Assembly: GCF_018917145.1 (NCBI RefSeq)
Contig: NZ_JAHLOD010000019.1
Coordinates: 1 to 63,597, forward strand
DNA from: Clostridium bornimense
Lineage (GTDB): Bacteria > Bacillota > Clostridia > Clostridiales > Clostridiaceae
Direction: 5' to 3'
DNA length: 63,597 nucleotides
Under the pieces are notes generated by a model that saw nothing but the letters and a program-made list of their open reading frames with translations, was not told the DNA's origin and made no database searches. Position 1 is the stretch's first letter. The number at the start of each line of letters is the position of its first letter. The position numbers were made by a program, and so were the translations under genes. Below, one piece after another: positions 35,351-44,235 of the stretch.

Positions 35351-38300
35351 ATGGGAAGTATGAAAAAGAAAAGTTTTTACAACTTAATTAGCTTATTTAC
35401 TGCAATAGTTCTTTTTATTACGTTATTGCCTTATAAAGGTGTTGTTTCTGCTGAAGAAACTGATAAAATTTCAATGTTACAAGTTGAAATTAATGGCGTT
35501 AAAGAAGAAATGAAGGTATATCAAAATGGACTTTATGAAACCGATATCGATGGTACTGGAAGTGATATTAAATATGATGTCATAAAAGATGGAAAAACAG
35601 TAACATCTAAGACGGTAAAAGCAGATAAAGGTACAAAGATATATGTTAGATATAGTAGCAAAGATGATGAAGTTTATGATTCAGTGAATGATAAAAATTC
35701 ATTTAAAACTTCTGGAACATTAGTTGGTGGAATTGAATCAGCTATTGTTGGTGGACAAACATGGAAACAAGACGACGCTAACATGGATATGGAATACATA
35801 GGTGGCGGTTTTTATAAAAGAACTTTTGATGTAAAACCTGGAGCAACTGGCAAGGTAGAATACAAAGTTTCTTATGGTCATTCATGGGATAATGGTGAAA
35901 TAGGTTCAAATGCTAGTATTACTTTAACTGGTAAGGAAAGTAAGTTAACAGTAATAGGCAATTACTTGGATAATTATGTAATGGCATATACTGATTTAGA
36001 TGAAAATGATCTTAATGTTGTATATTCTTTAATAGGTAGTGCAAGAGGAGAAAAAGATACTTGGGAAGCTACAGCTAAGGGTTATGAATTTACAAACTTA
36101 AGTGAAGATGGAAAACTAGTATATAGCAAGTATTATAAAGCTGGAACATATGAATATAAAGCAGTAGGTAATTATGCATGGGATGATGCATTAACATTAC
36201 CAAGTGCTGGTGATAATGGTAAGTTTACAGTACCAGAAGGTGGTGCCTTTGTAGTATTTGTAATAGATCCTGTAGCACATAAAATGTATACTTCTATTGA
36301 AAATGAGAATATTGTTTTATCAGCATTAGGATTAAAGTCAGGTCCTGTAGAAGAAGAACCTGAAGAGGTTAAATCTCAAATTAATGCAAATGGTACAATA
36401 ACATTTAAATATCAAAATAAAAAGGCTGATTCTGTATATGTAGCAGGTAATTTTACTAATTGGGACGATGGAAAAATTGCTTTAGATGTAGATAATGATG
36501 GTGTATGGTCTTATACTACTAGACTTGGTGATAGTGCAAGAGAAATTGAATATAAGTTTGTAGTGGATAATGAATGGATTGTTGATCCAACTAATGATGC
36601 TAAATCTAAAGATGGAAATTCCTTAATTAGTTTTCCAGAATATAAAGGTAGAAAAGTAGTATTAGCTGGTGATATCCAAACAGCGTTGGGTGAATCAGGA
36701 TCTTGGAATCCAGCTGGTGGATTAAAATCAACTATGACTTATGTAGGAAATGGTGTTTATGAATTAAGTGGTGATTTAAAAGCAGGTACTTATCTTTATA
36801 AAGTTGCTATGGGTGACTGGGGAGAAAATTATGGAGCCAATGCAGAAAAAGATGGAAAGAATATTTCTATAACAGTGCCAGAAGATATGAATGTTAAGTT
36901 TACGTATAATGATGATTCACATGTAATAGTTAATTCATTAGAATACAATGCTATAAAAATGTATTTAAAAGATGGTAATAGTAAGGTAGGAGTATTAGAA
37001 GATAAGTTATTAGATGGTAGATATTCAATAGATGTATCCTTAGAAAAAGGTACTTATAGTAATTACAAGATAGTGTTAGAAAATAAAGAAGTTACAGTTC
37101 CAACATTTAATGTATCTAGAAATAAGGTTGTTACAATTTCATATGATCCAACTTTAGACTTAGCTTATACTAATGCAGCAGATGTAAAAGTCAAAACAAA
37201 AGAACTTTATTACAATTCAAGAAGTACAGAGTACAAAAAACCATATGGAGCATTAGCTGATAATGAAACTGCAACATTTAAATTGAAAACTGGTGATGAT
37301 GTAACTAATGTACAATTAGTAGTTCAAGGTGATAATGGAGTTAAATATGTTGATTTAACTAAAGGTAAAAACAATATGTGGAGTGGAAAATATGAAGCTA
37401 CTGAAATAGGTATTTATAAGTATTTCTTCTTAGTATCAAATGGTGAAGATACTAAGGTGTATGGTGATGATGATACTTACTTTGGAGAAGGAAAAGGTGG
37501 GGAACCTGGAACTGTTAAACCATATGAAGTAAATGTGTATAAATCAGATTATAAAACTCCAGATTGGATGAAGAATGGAATAATGTATCAAATATTCCCA
37601 GATAGATTCTTCAATGGAGATACTAGCAATGACTATGCACAAACTATAGGAAGAGGAACAACTAAATATACATTCCCAACAGATTGGTATAGCATGCCAG
37701 ATAGTCCAGTAGCAGATAAAGATACTAGTGATGGAGAATGGAGTAATGATTTATTTGGTGGAGATTTAAAAGGTATAGAGAAGAAACTAGATTACTTACA
37801 ATCTCTAGGTGTTAGCATTGTATATATAAATCCTATTAATGCTTCAATTTCAAATCATAGATATGATATAAGTGATTATGAAGCTGTAGATGCGATTCTT
37901 GGTAACTTAGATGACTTTACAAGTCTTATTAAAGCTGCAAGTAAGAGAGATATGAAGATAATATTAGATGGTGTATTTAATCACGTATCTGATGATTCAG
38001 TTTACTTTGATAGATATGGTAAATATAAAGAAGCTGGAAAGCCACTTGGAGCATACCAATATTGGTCAAGAGTATATGATATAATGAACGAAAAATCTAT
38101 ATCTCAAGAAGATGCAATAAAGGCTGCAGAAGCAGAGTTTAAAGCAGAAGGAATAACTGATTTTACTTATAGTGAATGGTTTAAGATATACAATGAAAAA
38201 GCAGGTGATCACTATAGATATGAAGGATGGAATGGTTTTGATTCAATGCCAGTAATTCAAGCTTTAGATGGATCAGAGTTAAATGTTAAGTCTTGGGCTA

Positions 38301-39556
38301 AGGATATTATATCTGATAAAGACTCTGTAACTAATTTATGGTTAGATAGAGGAACTAGCGGATGGAGATTAGATGTTGCTGATGAAGTTTCAGATGAAAC
38401 TTGGAGAGCATTTAGAGATGCAGTAAAAGAAGCTGGACAAGATAATGTTGTTATTGGTGAAATATGGACAGATGCTTCTAAGTATCTTTTAGGTGATATG
38501 TATGATTCAGTAATGAATTACAGATTTAGAGGATCAGTATTAGGATATGCTAGTGGAAGTAAAACAGCCGATTTAACAATGAATGAACTTGAAAAAATGA
38601 GAGAACAATATCCAAAAGAAGCATTCCAAGCTATGATGAATTTAGTTGGATCTCATGATAAACCAAGAGTACTTTCTTCTCTTGATGGAGTTGATGATAG
38701 TGATCAATCTAGACACGTTGGAGCAGCTTCAGAAAAAGCAAGAAGTAAAATGAACTTAATCCCATTCTTCCAAATGACTTATCCAGGAACTCCAACTATC
38801 TACTATGGTGATGAACTTGGTATGGTAGGAGCTGCTGACCCAGATAATAGAAGAGGTATGATTTGGGGTAAAGGAGATAAAGAACTAGTTGAAAGATATG
38901 CAACTTTAGCTGCTGTTAGAAATGCTTACTCAACACTTAGAACTGGTGATATAAATCCAATAAGTACTGGAAATGATGCAGTAATTGCTTATGAAAGATT
39001 TGATAAGAATAATGAAGTTCTAGTACTTATGAATAATAGTAGTAAAGCTCAAAAAGTAACTATAGATCTAAAGAATATAGATGCTAAAAAGTTATACAAT
39101 GCTTTAGATAAAGATTCTTACTATGACATTGAAGATGGAAAGATAACAGTTAAAGTTCCAGCAATGGATGGATTAATATTGGTTAAAAATTTCAAGAAAT
39201 TAAATCTTAACTTAGATGGATTAAAAGATGGTTATGATGAAAAATATGTAGTAGCTGAAAGAACTGCTTATGTAGAACCAACAAAACCAGAAGATCCATC
39301 AGAACCAACAAATCCTACAGATCCTACAGATCCAAGTAAGCCAACAAAATCAGATGAACAAACAGAATCAGGAAATACAGGCAATAATTCAACAAGTGCT
39401 GGTAATAACGATAATAAAAAGGCTACTAATAAGAAAAATAGTCCTTCAATATTAAGTAAAACAGGAGGAATTGGAATTACTGTTATAGTAGGTGTATCAA
39501 TAATTGTAGTAGCAATAGGAGTTGTATTATTTAGAAAGAAAAAGAAAATTTCATAA
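35351..39556 (+). CDS. Cell-surface amylopullulanase (GH13), wall-anchored
   Basis: Hydrolyses alpha-1,4 and probably alpha-1,6 links in starch or pullulan outside the cell. Signal peptide (about 1-34), then carbohydrate-associated units: two X25-like pullulanase domains (about 110-320), a CBM48/AMPK-like domain (VYVAGNFTNWDDG, about 350-430), a third X25-like domain (about 435-530), a neopullulanase-type N-domain (about 620-740) and the GH13 barrel. Catalytic residues by position: nucleophile Asp1008 in GWRLDVADE, acid/base Glu1037 in VIGEIW, Asp1103 in GSHDK. A Pro/Thr-rich wall-spanning region, then L1368-S-K-T-G, a hydrophobic helix and a KKKKK tail form a non-canonical sortase signal. 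Start ATG 35351 follows caggagga. Exact bond specificity cannot be told from sequence. Confidence 0.9.
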   Translation: MGSMKKKSFYNLISLFTAIVLFITLLPYKGVVSAEETDKISMLQVEINGVKEEMKVYQNGLYETDIDGTGSDIKYDVIKDGKTVTSKTVKADKGTKIYVRYSSKDDEVYDSVNDKNSFKTSGTLVGGIESAIVGGQTWKQDDANMDMEYIGGGFYKRTFDVKPGATGKVEYKVSYGHSWDNGEIGSNASITLTGKESKLTVIGNYLDNYVMAYTDLDENDLNVVYSLIGSARGEKDTWEATAKGYEFTNLSEDGKLVYSKYYKAGTYEYKAVGNYAWDDALTLPSAGDNGKFTVPEGGAFVVFVIDPVAHKMYTSIENENIVLSALGLKSGPVEEEPEEVKSQINANGTITFKYQNKKADSVYVAGNFTNWDDGKIALDVDNDGVWSYTTRLGDSAREIEYKFVVDNEWIVDPTNDAKSKDGNSLISFPEYKGRKVVLAGDIQTALGESGSWNPAGGLKSTMTYVGNGVYELSGDLKAGTYLYKVAMGDWGENYGANAEKDGKNISITVPEDMNVKFTYNDDSHVIVNSLEYNAIKMYLKDGNSKVGVLEDKLLDGRYSIDVSLEKGTYSNYKIVLENKEVTVPTFNVSRNKVVTISYDPTLDLAYTNAADVKVKTKELYYNSRSTEYKKPYGALADNETATFKLKTGDDVTNVQLVVQGDNGVKYVDLTKGKNNMWSGKYEATEIGIYKYFFLVSNGEDTKVYGDDDTYFGEGKGGEPGTVKPYEVNVYKSDYKTPDWMKNGIMYQIFPDRFFNGDTSNDYAQTIGRGTTKYTFPTDWYSMPDSPVADKDTSDGEWSNDLFGGDLKGIEKKLDYLQSLGVSIVYINPINASISNHRYDISDYEAVDAILGNLDDFTSLIKAASKRDMKIILDGVFNHVSDDSVYFDRYGKYKEAGKPLGAYQYWSRVYDIMNEKSISQEDAIKAAEAEFKAEGITDFTYSEWFKIYNEKAGDHYRYEGWNGFDSMPVIQALDGSELNVKSWAKDIISDKDSVTNLWLDRGTSGWRLDVADEVSDETWRAFRDAVKEAGQDNVVIGEIWTDASKYLLGDMYDSVMNYRFRGSVLGYASGSKTADLTMNELEKMREQYPKEAFQAMMNLVGSHDKPRVLSSLDGVDDSDQSRHVGAASEKARSKMNLIPFFQMTYPGTPTIYYGDELGMVGAADPDNRRGMIWGKGDKELVERYATLAAVRNAYSTLRTGDINPISTGNDAVIAYERFDKNNEVLVLMNNSSKAQKVTIDLKNIDAKKLYNALDKDSYYDIEDGKITVKVPAMDGLILVKNFKKLNLNLDGLKDGYDEKYVVAERTAYVEPTKPEDPSEPTNPTDPTDPSKPTKSDEQTESGNTGNNSTSAGNNDNKKATNKKNSPSILSKTGGIGITVIVGVSIIVVAIGVVLFRKKKKIS

Positions 39557-39567
39557 TTAAATTTTAG

Positions 39568-39597
39568 CTGCTGCACGAAAGTGTGGCAGTTTTTTTA
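39568..39597 (+). terminator. Terminator after the amylopullulanase gene
   Basis: CTGCTGCAC (39568-39576), loop gaaa, GTGTGGCAG (39581-39589) with one wobble and one mismatch, then seven T residues. Confidence 0.8.
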
Positions 39598-39628
39598 TTA
39601 GTTGTAGTTGATACAAAATTGAAATAGA

Positions 39629-39707
39629 AGCTATATGAAAGATGAAATTTCATATAGTAAATTTTAAATAAAGGTCAACTATAAAATTATAGTTGTGAAT
39701 TAAGAAA
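39629..39707. other. Two adjacent palindromes in the spacer before 39817
   Basis: CTATATGAAA/TTTCATATAG (about 39631-39657) and CAACTATAA/TTATAGTTG (about 39676-39695). Neither is followed by a T-run, so they are not ordinary terminators; operators or mRNA structures are possible. Confidence 0.5.
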
Positions 39708-39752
39708 CAAGAGATAATTAAAACTATATTACAGGATACTGTAAACTTTATA

Positions 39753-39781
39753 TTGAAATTTTAGAATATCCGATGTATAAT
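39753..39781 (+). promoter_or_regulatory. Promoter of the 39817 gene
   Basis: TTGAAA (39753-39758), 17-bp spacer, TATAAT (39776-39781) directly preceded by TG, 35 bases before the start. Confidence 0.7.
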
Positions 39782-39816
39782 TAAAAAAATAAGATTATAG
39801 GATAGAGGAGAGTATT

Positions 39817-40062
39817 ATGTGGAAGGGAATTTTATATACTTTATTAGCATTATTTGTAGTGCTATTTATAGTTAAGGCATTAATTTGGTTATTACCTATA
39901 ATAATAATTGTAGGCGTTGTAATATATTTTTATGGTAAGTACAAGTTGAAGAAAGCAAGCAGAGAAATTGATAATGAAATAAATAATAGAAAATTCAAAG
40001 AAAATAATAACAATAATTTTGATGTAGAAAATGTAATAGATGTAGATTTTAAAGATGTATAA
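39817..40062 (+). CDS. Small membrane protein, unknown function
   Basis: 81 residues: two closely spaced hydrophobic helices (about 4-24 and 25-42), then a basic stretch YGKYKLKKAS and an Asn/Asp-rich cytoplasmic tail ending DVIDVDFKD. The acidic V-D-F-type tail is common in small clostridial membrane proteins; I do not recognise the family. Good ribosome site (ggatagaggagag), own promoter and own terminator, so it is a stand-alone transcript. Confidence 0.7.
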   Translation: MWKGILYTLLALFVVLFIVKALIWLLPIIIIVGVVIYFYGKYKLKKASREIDNEINNRKFKENNNNNFDVENVIDVDFKDV

Positions 40063-40068
40063 AGAGTA

Positions 40069-40103
40069 AGCTGCTACATAAATGGTGTAGTGGCTTTTTT
40101 TAT
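40069..40103 (+). terminator. Terminator after the 39817 gene
   Basis: AGCTGCTACA (40069-40078) pairs with TGTAGTGGCT (40086-40095, one wobble), then seven T residues. Confidence 0.8.
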
Positions 40104-40139
40104 ATAATTGTTATTTAACTAGAATAGACATTATTGAAG

Positions 40140-40400
40140 TGAAGGTCACAAGTATGAGGGTACAAGGCACAGGTATATATCAGTGTACAGGTGTCAGTTC
40201 ACAGTGATGGATGAAATTCTCTTTGGGGAATTTCTGAGATTTTAAGTGTGATAATTTTAAGTATAGAATGAGATAGTTTCCTTAACTGTACACTGAAATT
40301 GTGCATTGTGCCATTTAACCTGTGCCCTGTCTCGTGCCATAATAAAAGGAGGTATCGCTCTAACAACCTTTCATTTGTTAATGCGACACCTTCATAATGT
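40140..40400. repeat. Dispersed intergenic repeat, modules A and C
   Basis: Module A: cacaggtatatatcagtg, the imperfect palindrome gaaattctctttggggaatttc and ttaagtgtgataatttt. Module C: the head ctgtgccctgtctcgtgcc, ataataaaa, and a hairpin ggaggtatcgctctaacaa / ttgttaatgcgacacct (about 40348-40394). The 363-base gap 40063-40425 holds only this repeat and a terminator. Confidence 0.75.
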
Positions 40401-40425
40401 TTGTTGATGAAGAAAAATTAATTAC

Positions 40426-41166
40426 TTAATGTGAAAGTCCTGTTTTTTTAAATTGCTTTAAGTATTTTACTGATATAGGACATTGTTCACCATTAATCAT
40501 AGTAATAATACGAGATGCAGTATCGATATTTTCAATATTTTCTGTATTTACTAAAAAAGATTTATGACATCTATAAAAACGTTCATCTACAAGTTTTGTA
40601 ATATCCTTTAATTGAGCATAAAACTCTATTTGACTATCTAGTGTATGAAGTATTATTTTATGTATTGTACTAGAGGTTTCAAAAAAAGTAATCTTTGAAA
40701 GTTCAACATTAATTATCTTATCGCCAGATTTTAATACAAAATTTGGCTTAGGTGTATCACTTCTAAATGTGTATCTTTCATTAGCTAATTGTAAGCATTG
40801 TAAAATACGACTTTCTATAAAAGGATAATTGTTTTTAACTATATAATCCATAGCTTCAACTTTATATGTAAAAGTAAGATAACTCATTTCTTCATGAGTA
40901 GTTATAAATACGATAAAACCTGTAGGATCATATTGTCTAATAATTTGGGCAAGCTCAATTCCATTAATAGTAGAGTTTAAATCTACATCAAGAAAGTACA
41001 ACCCAGTTGTTTTATTATCTTTTAAGTAATTAATTATATCATGAGGATATGGTGTTGAAAGAGTTAAATTCATATCAAAATTTTCTTTTTCAATTAAATT
41101 ATTGATTAATTTAGAGATAGAATTTCTTTGATTGGAATTATCCTCACATAAAAATATTTTAAGCAA
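40426..41166 (-). CDS. LytTR-family response regulator (AgrA/VirR type)
   Basis: Start is TTG 41166 (MLKIFLCEDN), supported by aaaaggagtg eight bases before; the upstream in-frame extension is an AT-rich hydrophobic artefact. 246 residues: receiver domain with the acidic pocket CEDN and phospho-acceptor Asp60 (FLDVDLN), then a LytTR DNA-binding domain (about 140-240: FVLKSGDKIINVEL, RCHKSFLVNTENIE, ISVKYLKQFK). Encoded divergently from the GHKL kinase at 41380, presumably its partner. Regulators of this family control toxins, bacteriocins or quorum sensing. No LytTR direct-repeat target is obvious in the shared spacer. Confidence 0.88.
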   Translation of the reverse strand: MLKIFLCEDNSNQRNSISKLINNLIEKENFDMNLTLSTPYPHDIINYLKDNKTTGLYFLDVDLNSTINGIELAQIIRQYDPTGFIVFITTHEEMSYLTFTYKVEAMDYIVKNNYPFIESRILQCLQLANERYTFRSDTPKPNFVLKSGDKIINVELSKITFFETSSTIHKIILHTLDSQIEFYAQLKDITKLVDERFYRCHKSFLVNTENIENIDTASRIITMINGEQCPISVKYLKQFKKTGLSH

Positions 41167-41337
41167 ATTTGACACTCCTTTTAAAAGTAGCAATAAATAT
41201 AATATAATAATTATATCATAATTATGCATAAATTTAAAATAAAAGATAAAAATGAAATAAATACGAAATAATGAATGTATTTGAATAAATAATAAAAAAT
41301 TATAAATGAATAAAAAAATACCAAAAGCTACCTTGTG

Positions 41338-41346
41338 TGATATAAT
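41338..41346 (+). promoter_or_regulatory. Extended -10 promoter for the histidine kinase
   Basis: TGATATAAT at 41338-41346, 34 bases before the kinase start; no good -35 is seen, consistent with activation by a regulator or an extended -10 alone. Confidence 0.5.
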
Positions 41347-41379
41347 ATTATTAAAATTATAAATCAAATAGGTGAGAAT

Positions 41380-42693
41380 ATGGAATTAGTAGCACAAATA
41401 ATTGCATCAATATCGTTAATATATATTGCATTAATATCTGTAGTACCATTTCAAATTAATAAAAAGAGTTTAATATATGGTTTAGCAATTAGTTTAGTAA
41501 TCGTTTTTCCAATAAAATTTCAAGTTGAGTATTTAGGAATAGTAATTTTAGTTATTATTCAAGTAGTATTTTTATACACTCATAACAGGAATATATTTAC
41601 GAGTATATTTTTTGCGCTAATAGCGTTGGCTGTGGTAACTATTAGTAATTATATTTTAATTTTTTTATGTTTAAAACTAGTACATATAGGAGTGGAGAGA
41701 GGTGGTAGTTACTCTTTAGAAGAATATTTCTTTTTATACTTAATAACAGTAATTATAATATTGATATTAAGTAGAATGGTTAAATTAACAATAACAAGGT
41801 ATTGGAATATACTAACAGCTAAATTTGATAAAAGTTTTGCAATTCTAATGATAGCAATTGTATTTTTAACTGTATCGATTATTTATTCTAATATAATTTT
41901 GGTGGAAAGAGTTAAGGTTGAAAGTAATATAATAGAATACAATAATATGTTATTTATTGCATATTTTATTTTATTGCTGATTATAGTATTTACTATGATC
42001 AAGGTGATAACAAAAGAGATTGAGTACAAAAGTAAAAAGGAACAATTACAGAATCTTAAAGATTATACTAATAGTTTAGAGAAAGTATATACTGATATGA
42101 GAAAGTTTAGGCATGATTACATAAATATATTATCGTCTATAGTTGGTTATATAGAAGATAATGATATGGAGGGATTGGAAGAACATTTTTATAAAAATAT
42201 AATGCCTTTAGGAGAGGGAATAAAGAATAATAATTTTAGAATAGGATTACTTAAAAATATTGAGATAGTAGAATTAAAAGGATTATTATCTTCAAAAATT
42301 ATAGGAGCTCAAGGTAAAGGTATAGATGTATTTATAGATATAAGTGAGAAAATAAATTATATATCTATGGATATTATAGAGCTTATTAGAGTAATAGGTA
42401 TTTTTCTTGATAATGCTATTGAAGCAGCAGAGCTATGTGAGAAACCTGTAATAAAACTAGGAGTAATAAAAAAGGAAAAATCTATTCTTATTATTATAAT
42501 TAATAGTTGTACTAAAGATACACCTCCGGTATATAAAATGTTCCAAAAGGGGTTTTCAACAAAAGGAAAAGATAGAGGAACTGGACTTAGTAATGTAAGA
42601 GAGATTTTGAATAAGTCATCCAATATTTTTTTAGATACAATAATAAAAGATGTAGAGTTTATACAAAAGTTAGAAATAGAAAATGAAAAATAG
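41380..42693 (+). CDS. Sensor histidine kinase, GHKL (AgrC/VirS type)
   Basis: 437 residues. The N-terminal half has six to seven hydrophobic segments (about 1-210), a peptide-sensing arrangement typical of AgrC and VirS. A coiled linker follows, then the phospho-acceptor His245 in MRKFRHDYINILSS. The GHKL ATPase domain has the N box FLDNAIEAAE and the G2 box GTGLSNVREI. Divergent partner of the LytTR regulator. No agrB or agrD gene is nearby in this window, so the signal peptide, if any, is encoded elsewhere or comes from another strain. Confidence 0.87.
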   Translation: MELVAQIIASISLIYIALISVVPFQINKKSLIYGLAISLVIVFPIKFQVEYLGIVILVIIQVVFLYTHNRNIFTSIFFALIALAVVTISNYILIFLCLKLVHIGVERGGSYSLEEYFFLYLITVIIILILSRMVKLTITRYWNILTAKFDKSFAILMIAIVFLTVSIIYSNIILVERVKVESNIIEYNNMLFIAYFILLLIIVFTMIKVITKEIEYKSKKEQLQNLKDYTNSLEKVYTDMRKFRHDYINILSSIVGYIEDNDMEGLEEHFYKNIMPLGEGIKNNNFRIGLLKNIEIVELKGLLSSKIIGAQGKGIDVFIDISEKINYISMDIIELIRVIGIFLDNAIEAAELCEKPVIKLGVIKKEKSILIIIINSCTKDTPPVYKMFQKGFSTKGKDRGTGLSNVREILNKSSNIFLDTIIKDVEFIQKLEIENEK

Positions 42694-42695
42694 TG

Positions 42696-42740
42696 AAACT
42701 GTCGCAATAACGATTAAATCTCGTAGGCGACAGTTTTTTA
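42696..42740 (+). terminator. Terminator after the histidine kinase gene
   Basis: AAACTGTCGC (42696-42705) pairs perfectly with GCGACAGTTT (42727-42736), inner ACGA/TCGT pairing, then a T-run. Confidence 0.85.
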
Positions 42741-42872
42741 ATATACAGGGATAATAGTCTATAGTTGTTAATATAATGGCATGTATTTATAACTTAATGA
42801 AAACACATAAAATTCATATAGCATTCATATTGGAAAATTACACTATGGTCGAGTTGTTTAACAATCATTTAA

Positions 42873-43535
42873 CAAAACTTTAATGAAAATTTAACAGATA
42901 GTGATTATCTTACTATAAGACAAAGATTAAATATAGTTGCTAGACATGATAGAAATGTCAATAATGATGGTAAATATAAAATAAGAAGTTTTTATTTTGA
43001 TAATGATGATAATAAGGTACTTAGAGAAAAAAGATATGGAATTAAGTTCAGGGAAAAGTTTAGAATCCGTTATTATAATGAAAATACATCTTTTATAAAA
43101 ATGGAGAAAAAACTAAGATTAACGGACTATGCTTAAAAGAATCAGTTAGAGTTACAAAAGAAGAATGTGAAAAAATAATTTCTGGCGATATAGAATGGAT
43201 GAAACATGTTGATGAAGAACTACTAAATGAATTGTATAGTAAAATGCAATATCAAAGAATAAAGCCAAAGACTATAGTTGATTACATAAGAGAACCTTTT
43301 ATATATGATATGGGAAACATAAGAATTACTTTTGATAGTGATATAAGAACAGGAATAAATTCTACAGAACTATTTAATTTTCACCTACCTACTATTGCAC
43401 ATGATAGTGGTGATAATAAAAATATAATTATTTTGGAAGTTAAGTTTGATGAATTTCTTTCGTGACATGATTCAAACCAATAATAGAGAACAAACAGCAT
43501 TCTCGAAGTATGCAGTATGCAGAAATTTTGGATAA
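42873..43535 (+). pseudogene. VTC-domain (polyphosphate polymerase-like) pseudogene
   Basis: Joining three frames restores a VTC-like protein: RQRLNIVARHD, KIRSFYFDND and FREKFRIRYYN in the first frame to about 43100, KINGLCLKESV through IIILEVKFDEF in the second (to about 43458), then DMIQTNNREQTAFSKYA in the third to 43535. The first shift coincides with a poly-A run in ggagaaaaaac, where one missing A would restore the frame; the second is near 43460. The expected N-terminus is missing and there is no start codon or ribosome site. VTC proteins are normally paired with the DUF4956 gene that follows. A sequencing error could explain one shift but not the missing start. Confidence 0.85.
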
Positions 43536-43559
43536 CAAGTATTTTTAAGGGGAAGTAAA

Positions 43560-44219
43560 ATGACTTTTAATGATATATTTAAATCAAGTTTTTTAGAGAA
43601 AACATCGTCTTTTTCGATTATAGATACATTAATAGCTTTTGCTTTAGGACTATTTATATTTTACGTATATAAGAAGACTTTTAATGGAGTAATCTATTCA
43701 GCTAATTTTGGAGTATCGTTGATGGCAATGACGCTTATAACAACATTAGTAATATTAGCAGTAACTTCTAATGTTATATTATCATTAGGTATGGTTGGTG
43801 CATTGTCTATCGTTCGTTTTAGGACAGCTATTAAGGAACCGTTAGATATAGCATTTTTATTTTGGTCAATTGCAGCAGGTATAGTATTAGGTGCAGGTCT
43901 TATACCATTAGCAGTTATAGGATCTATTTTTATTGGAGTATTGATGGTGGTATTTGTAAATAGAAAGAGTAAAGATACGCCATATATATTAGTTGTTGAT
44001 TGTAATAATGATGAAGTAGAAAGAAGAGTAGTTAAAACAGTTAGTGATGGAGTAAAGAAACATATGGTGAAGTCAAAAACTATTTCTATGGATGGAATTG
44101 AACTTACATTAGAAGTAAGACTTAATGAAATGACTACTGATTTTGTAAATAAGATTTCTAATGTAGAGGGAGTATCAAGGGCGGTATTAGTAAGTTACAA
44201 TGGTGAATATATGTCTTAA
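43560..44219 (+). CDS. DUF4956 membrane protein
   Basis: 219 residues with four hydrophobic helices in the first 135 residues (for example TLIAFALGLFIFYVY, LITTLVILAVTSNVILSLG) and the family signature GMVGALSIVRFRTAIKEPLDIAFLFWSIA; the C-terminal half is a soluble ACT-like domain (PYILVVDCNN). Intact, with a good aaggggaag ribosome site. DUF4956 proteins usually sit between a VTC-domain gene and a CotH-family gene, exactly as here, but both neighbours are broken. The function is unknown; a transporter or exporter linked to polyphosphate or surface proteins is a guess. Confidence 0.88.
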   Translation: MTFNDIFKSSFLEKTSSFSIIDTLIAFALGLFIFYVYKKTFNGVIYSANFGVSLMAMTLITTLVILAVTSNVILSLGMVGALSIVRFRTAIKEPLDIAFLFWSIAAGIVLGAGLIPLAVIGSIFIGVLMVVFVNRKSKDTPYILVVDCNNDEVERRVVKTVSDGVKKHMVKSKTISMDGIELTLEVRLNEMTTDFVNKISNVEGVSRAVLVSYNGEYMS

Positions 44220-44235
44220 GGTGGTGTTATAACCT

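Noticed and set aside
41167-41367. 67-codon N-terminal extension of the LytTR regulator
   Set aside because: Very AT-rich, hydrophobic, not found in the family; the aaaaggagtg site points to TTG 41166.
41167-41379. VirR-box or LytTR direct repeats in the regulator/kinase spacer
   Set aside because: No copy of the CCAGTT-type box or paired direct repeat could be found there; only an extended -10.
43199-43465. 88-codon ORF as an independent gene
   Set aside because: It is the middle frame of the broken VTC-like gene; flanking frames continue the same family on both sides.
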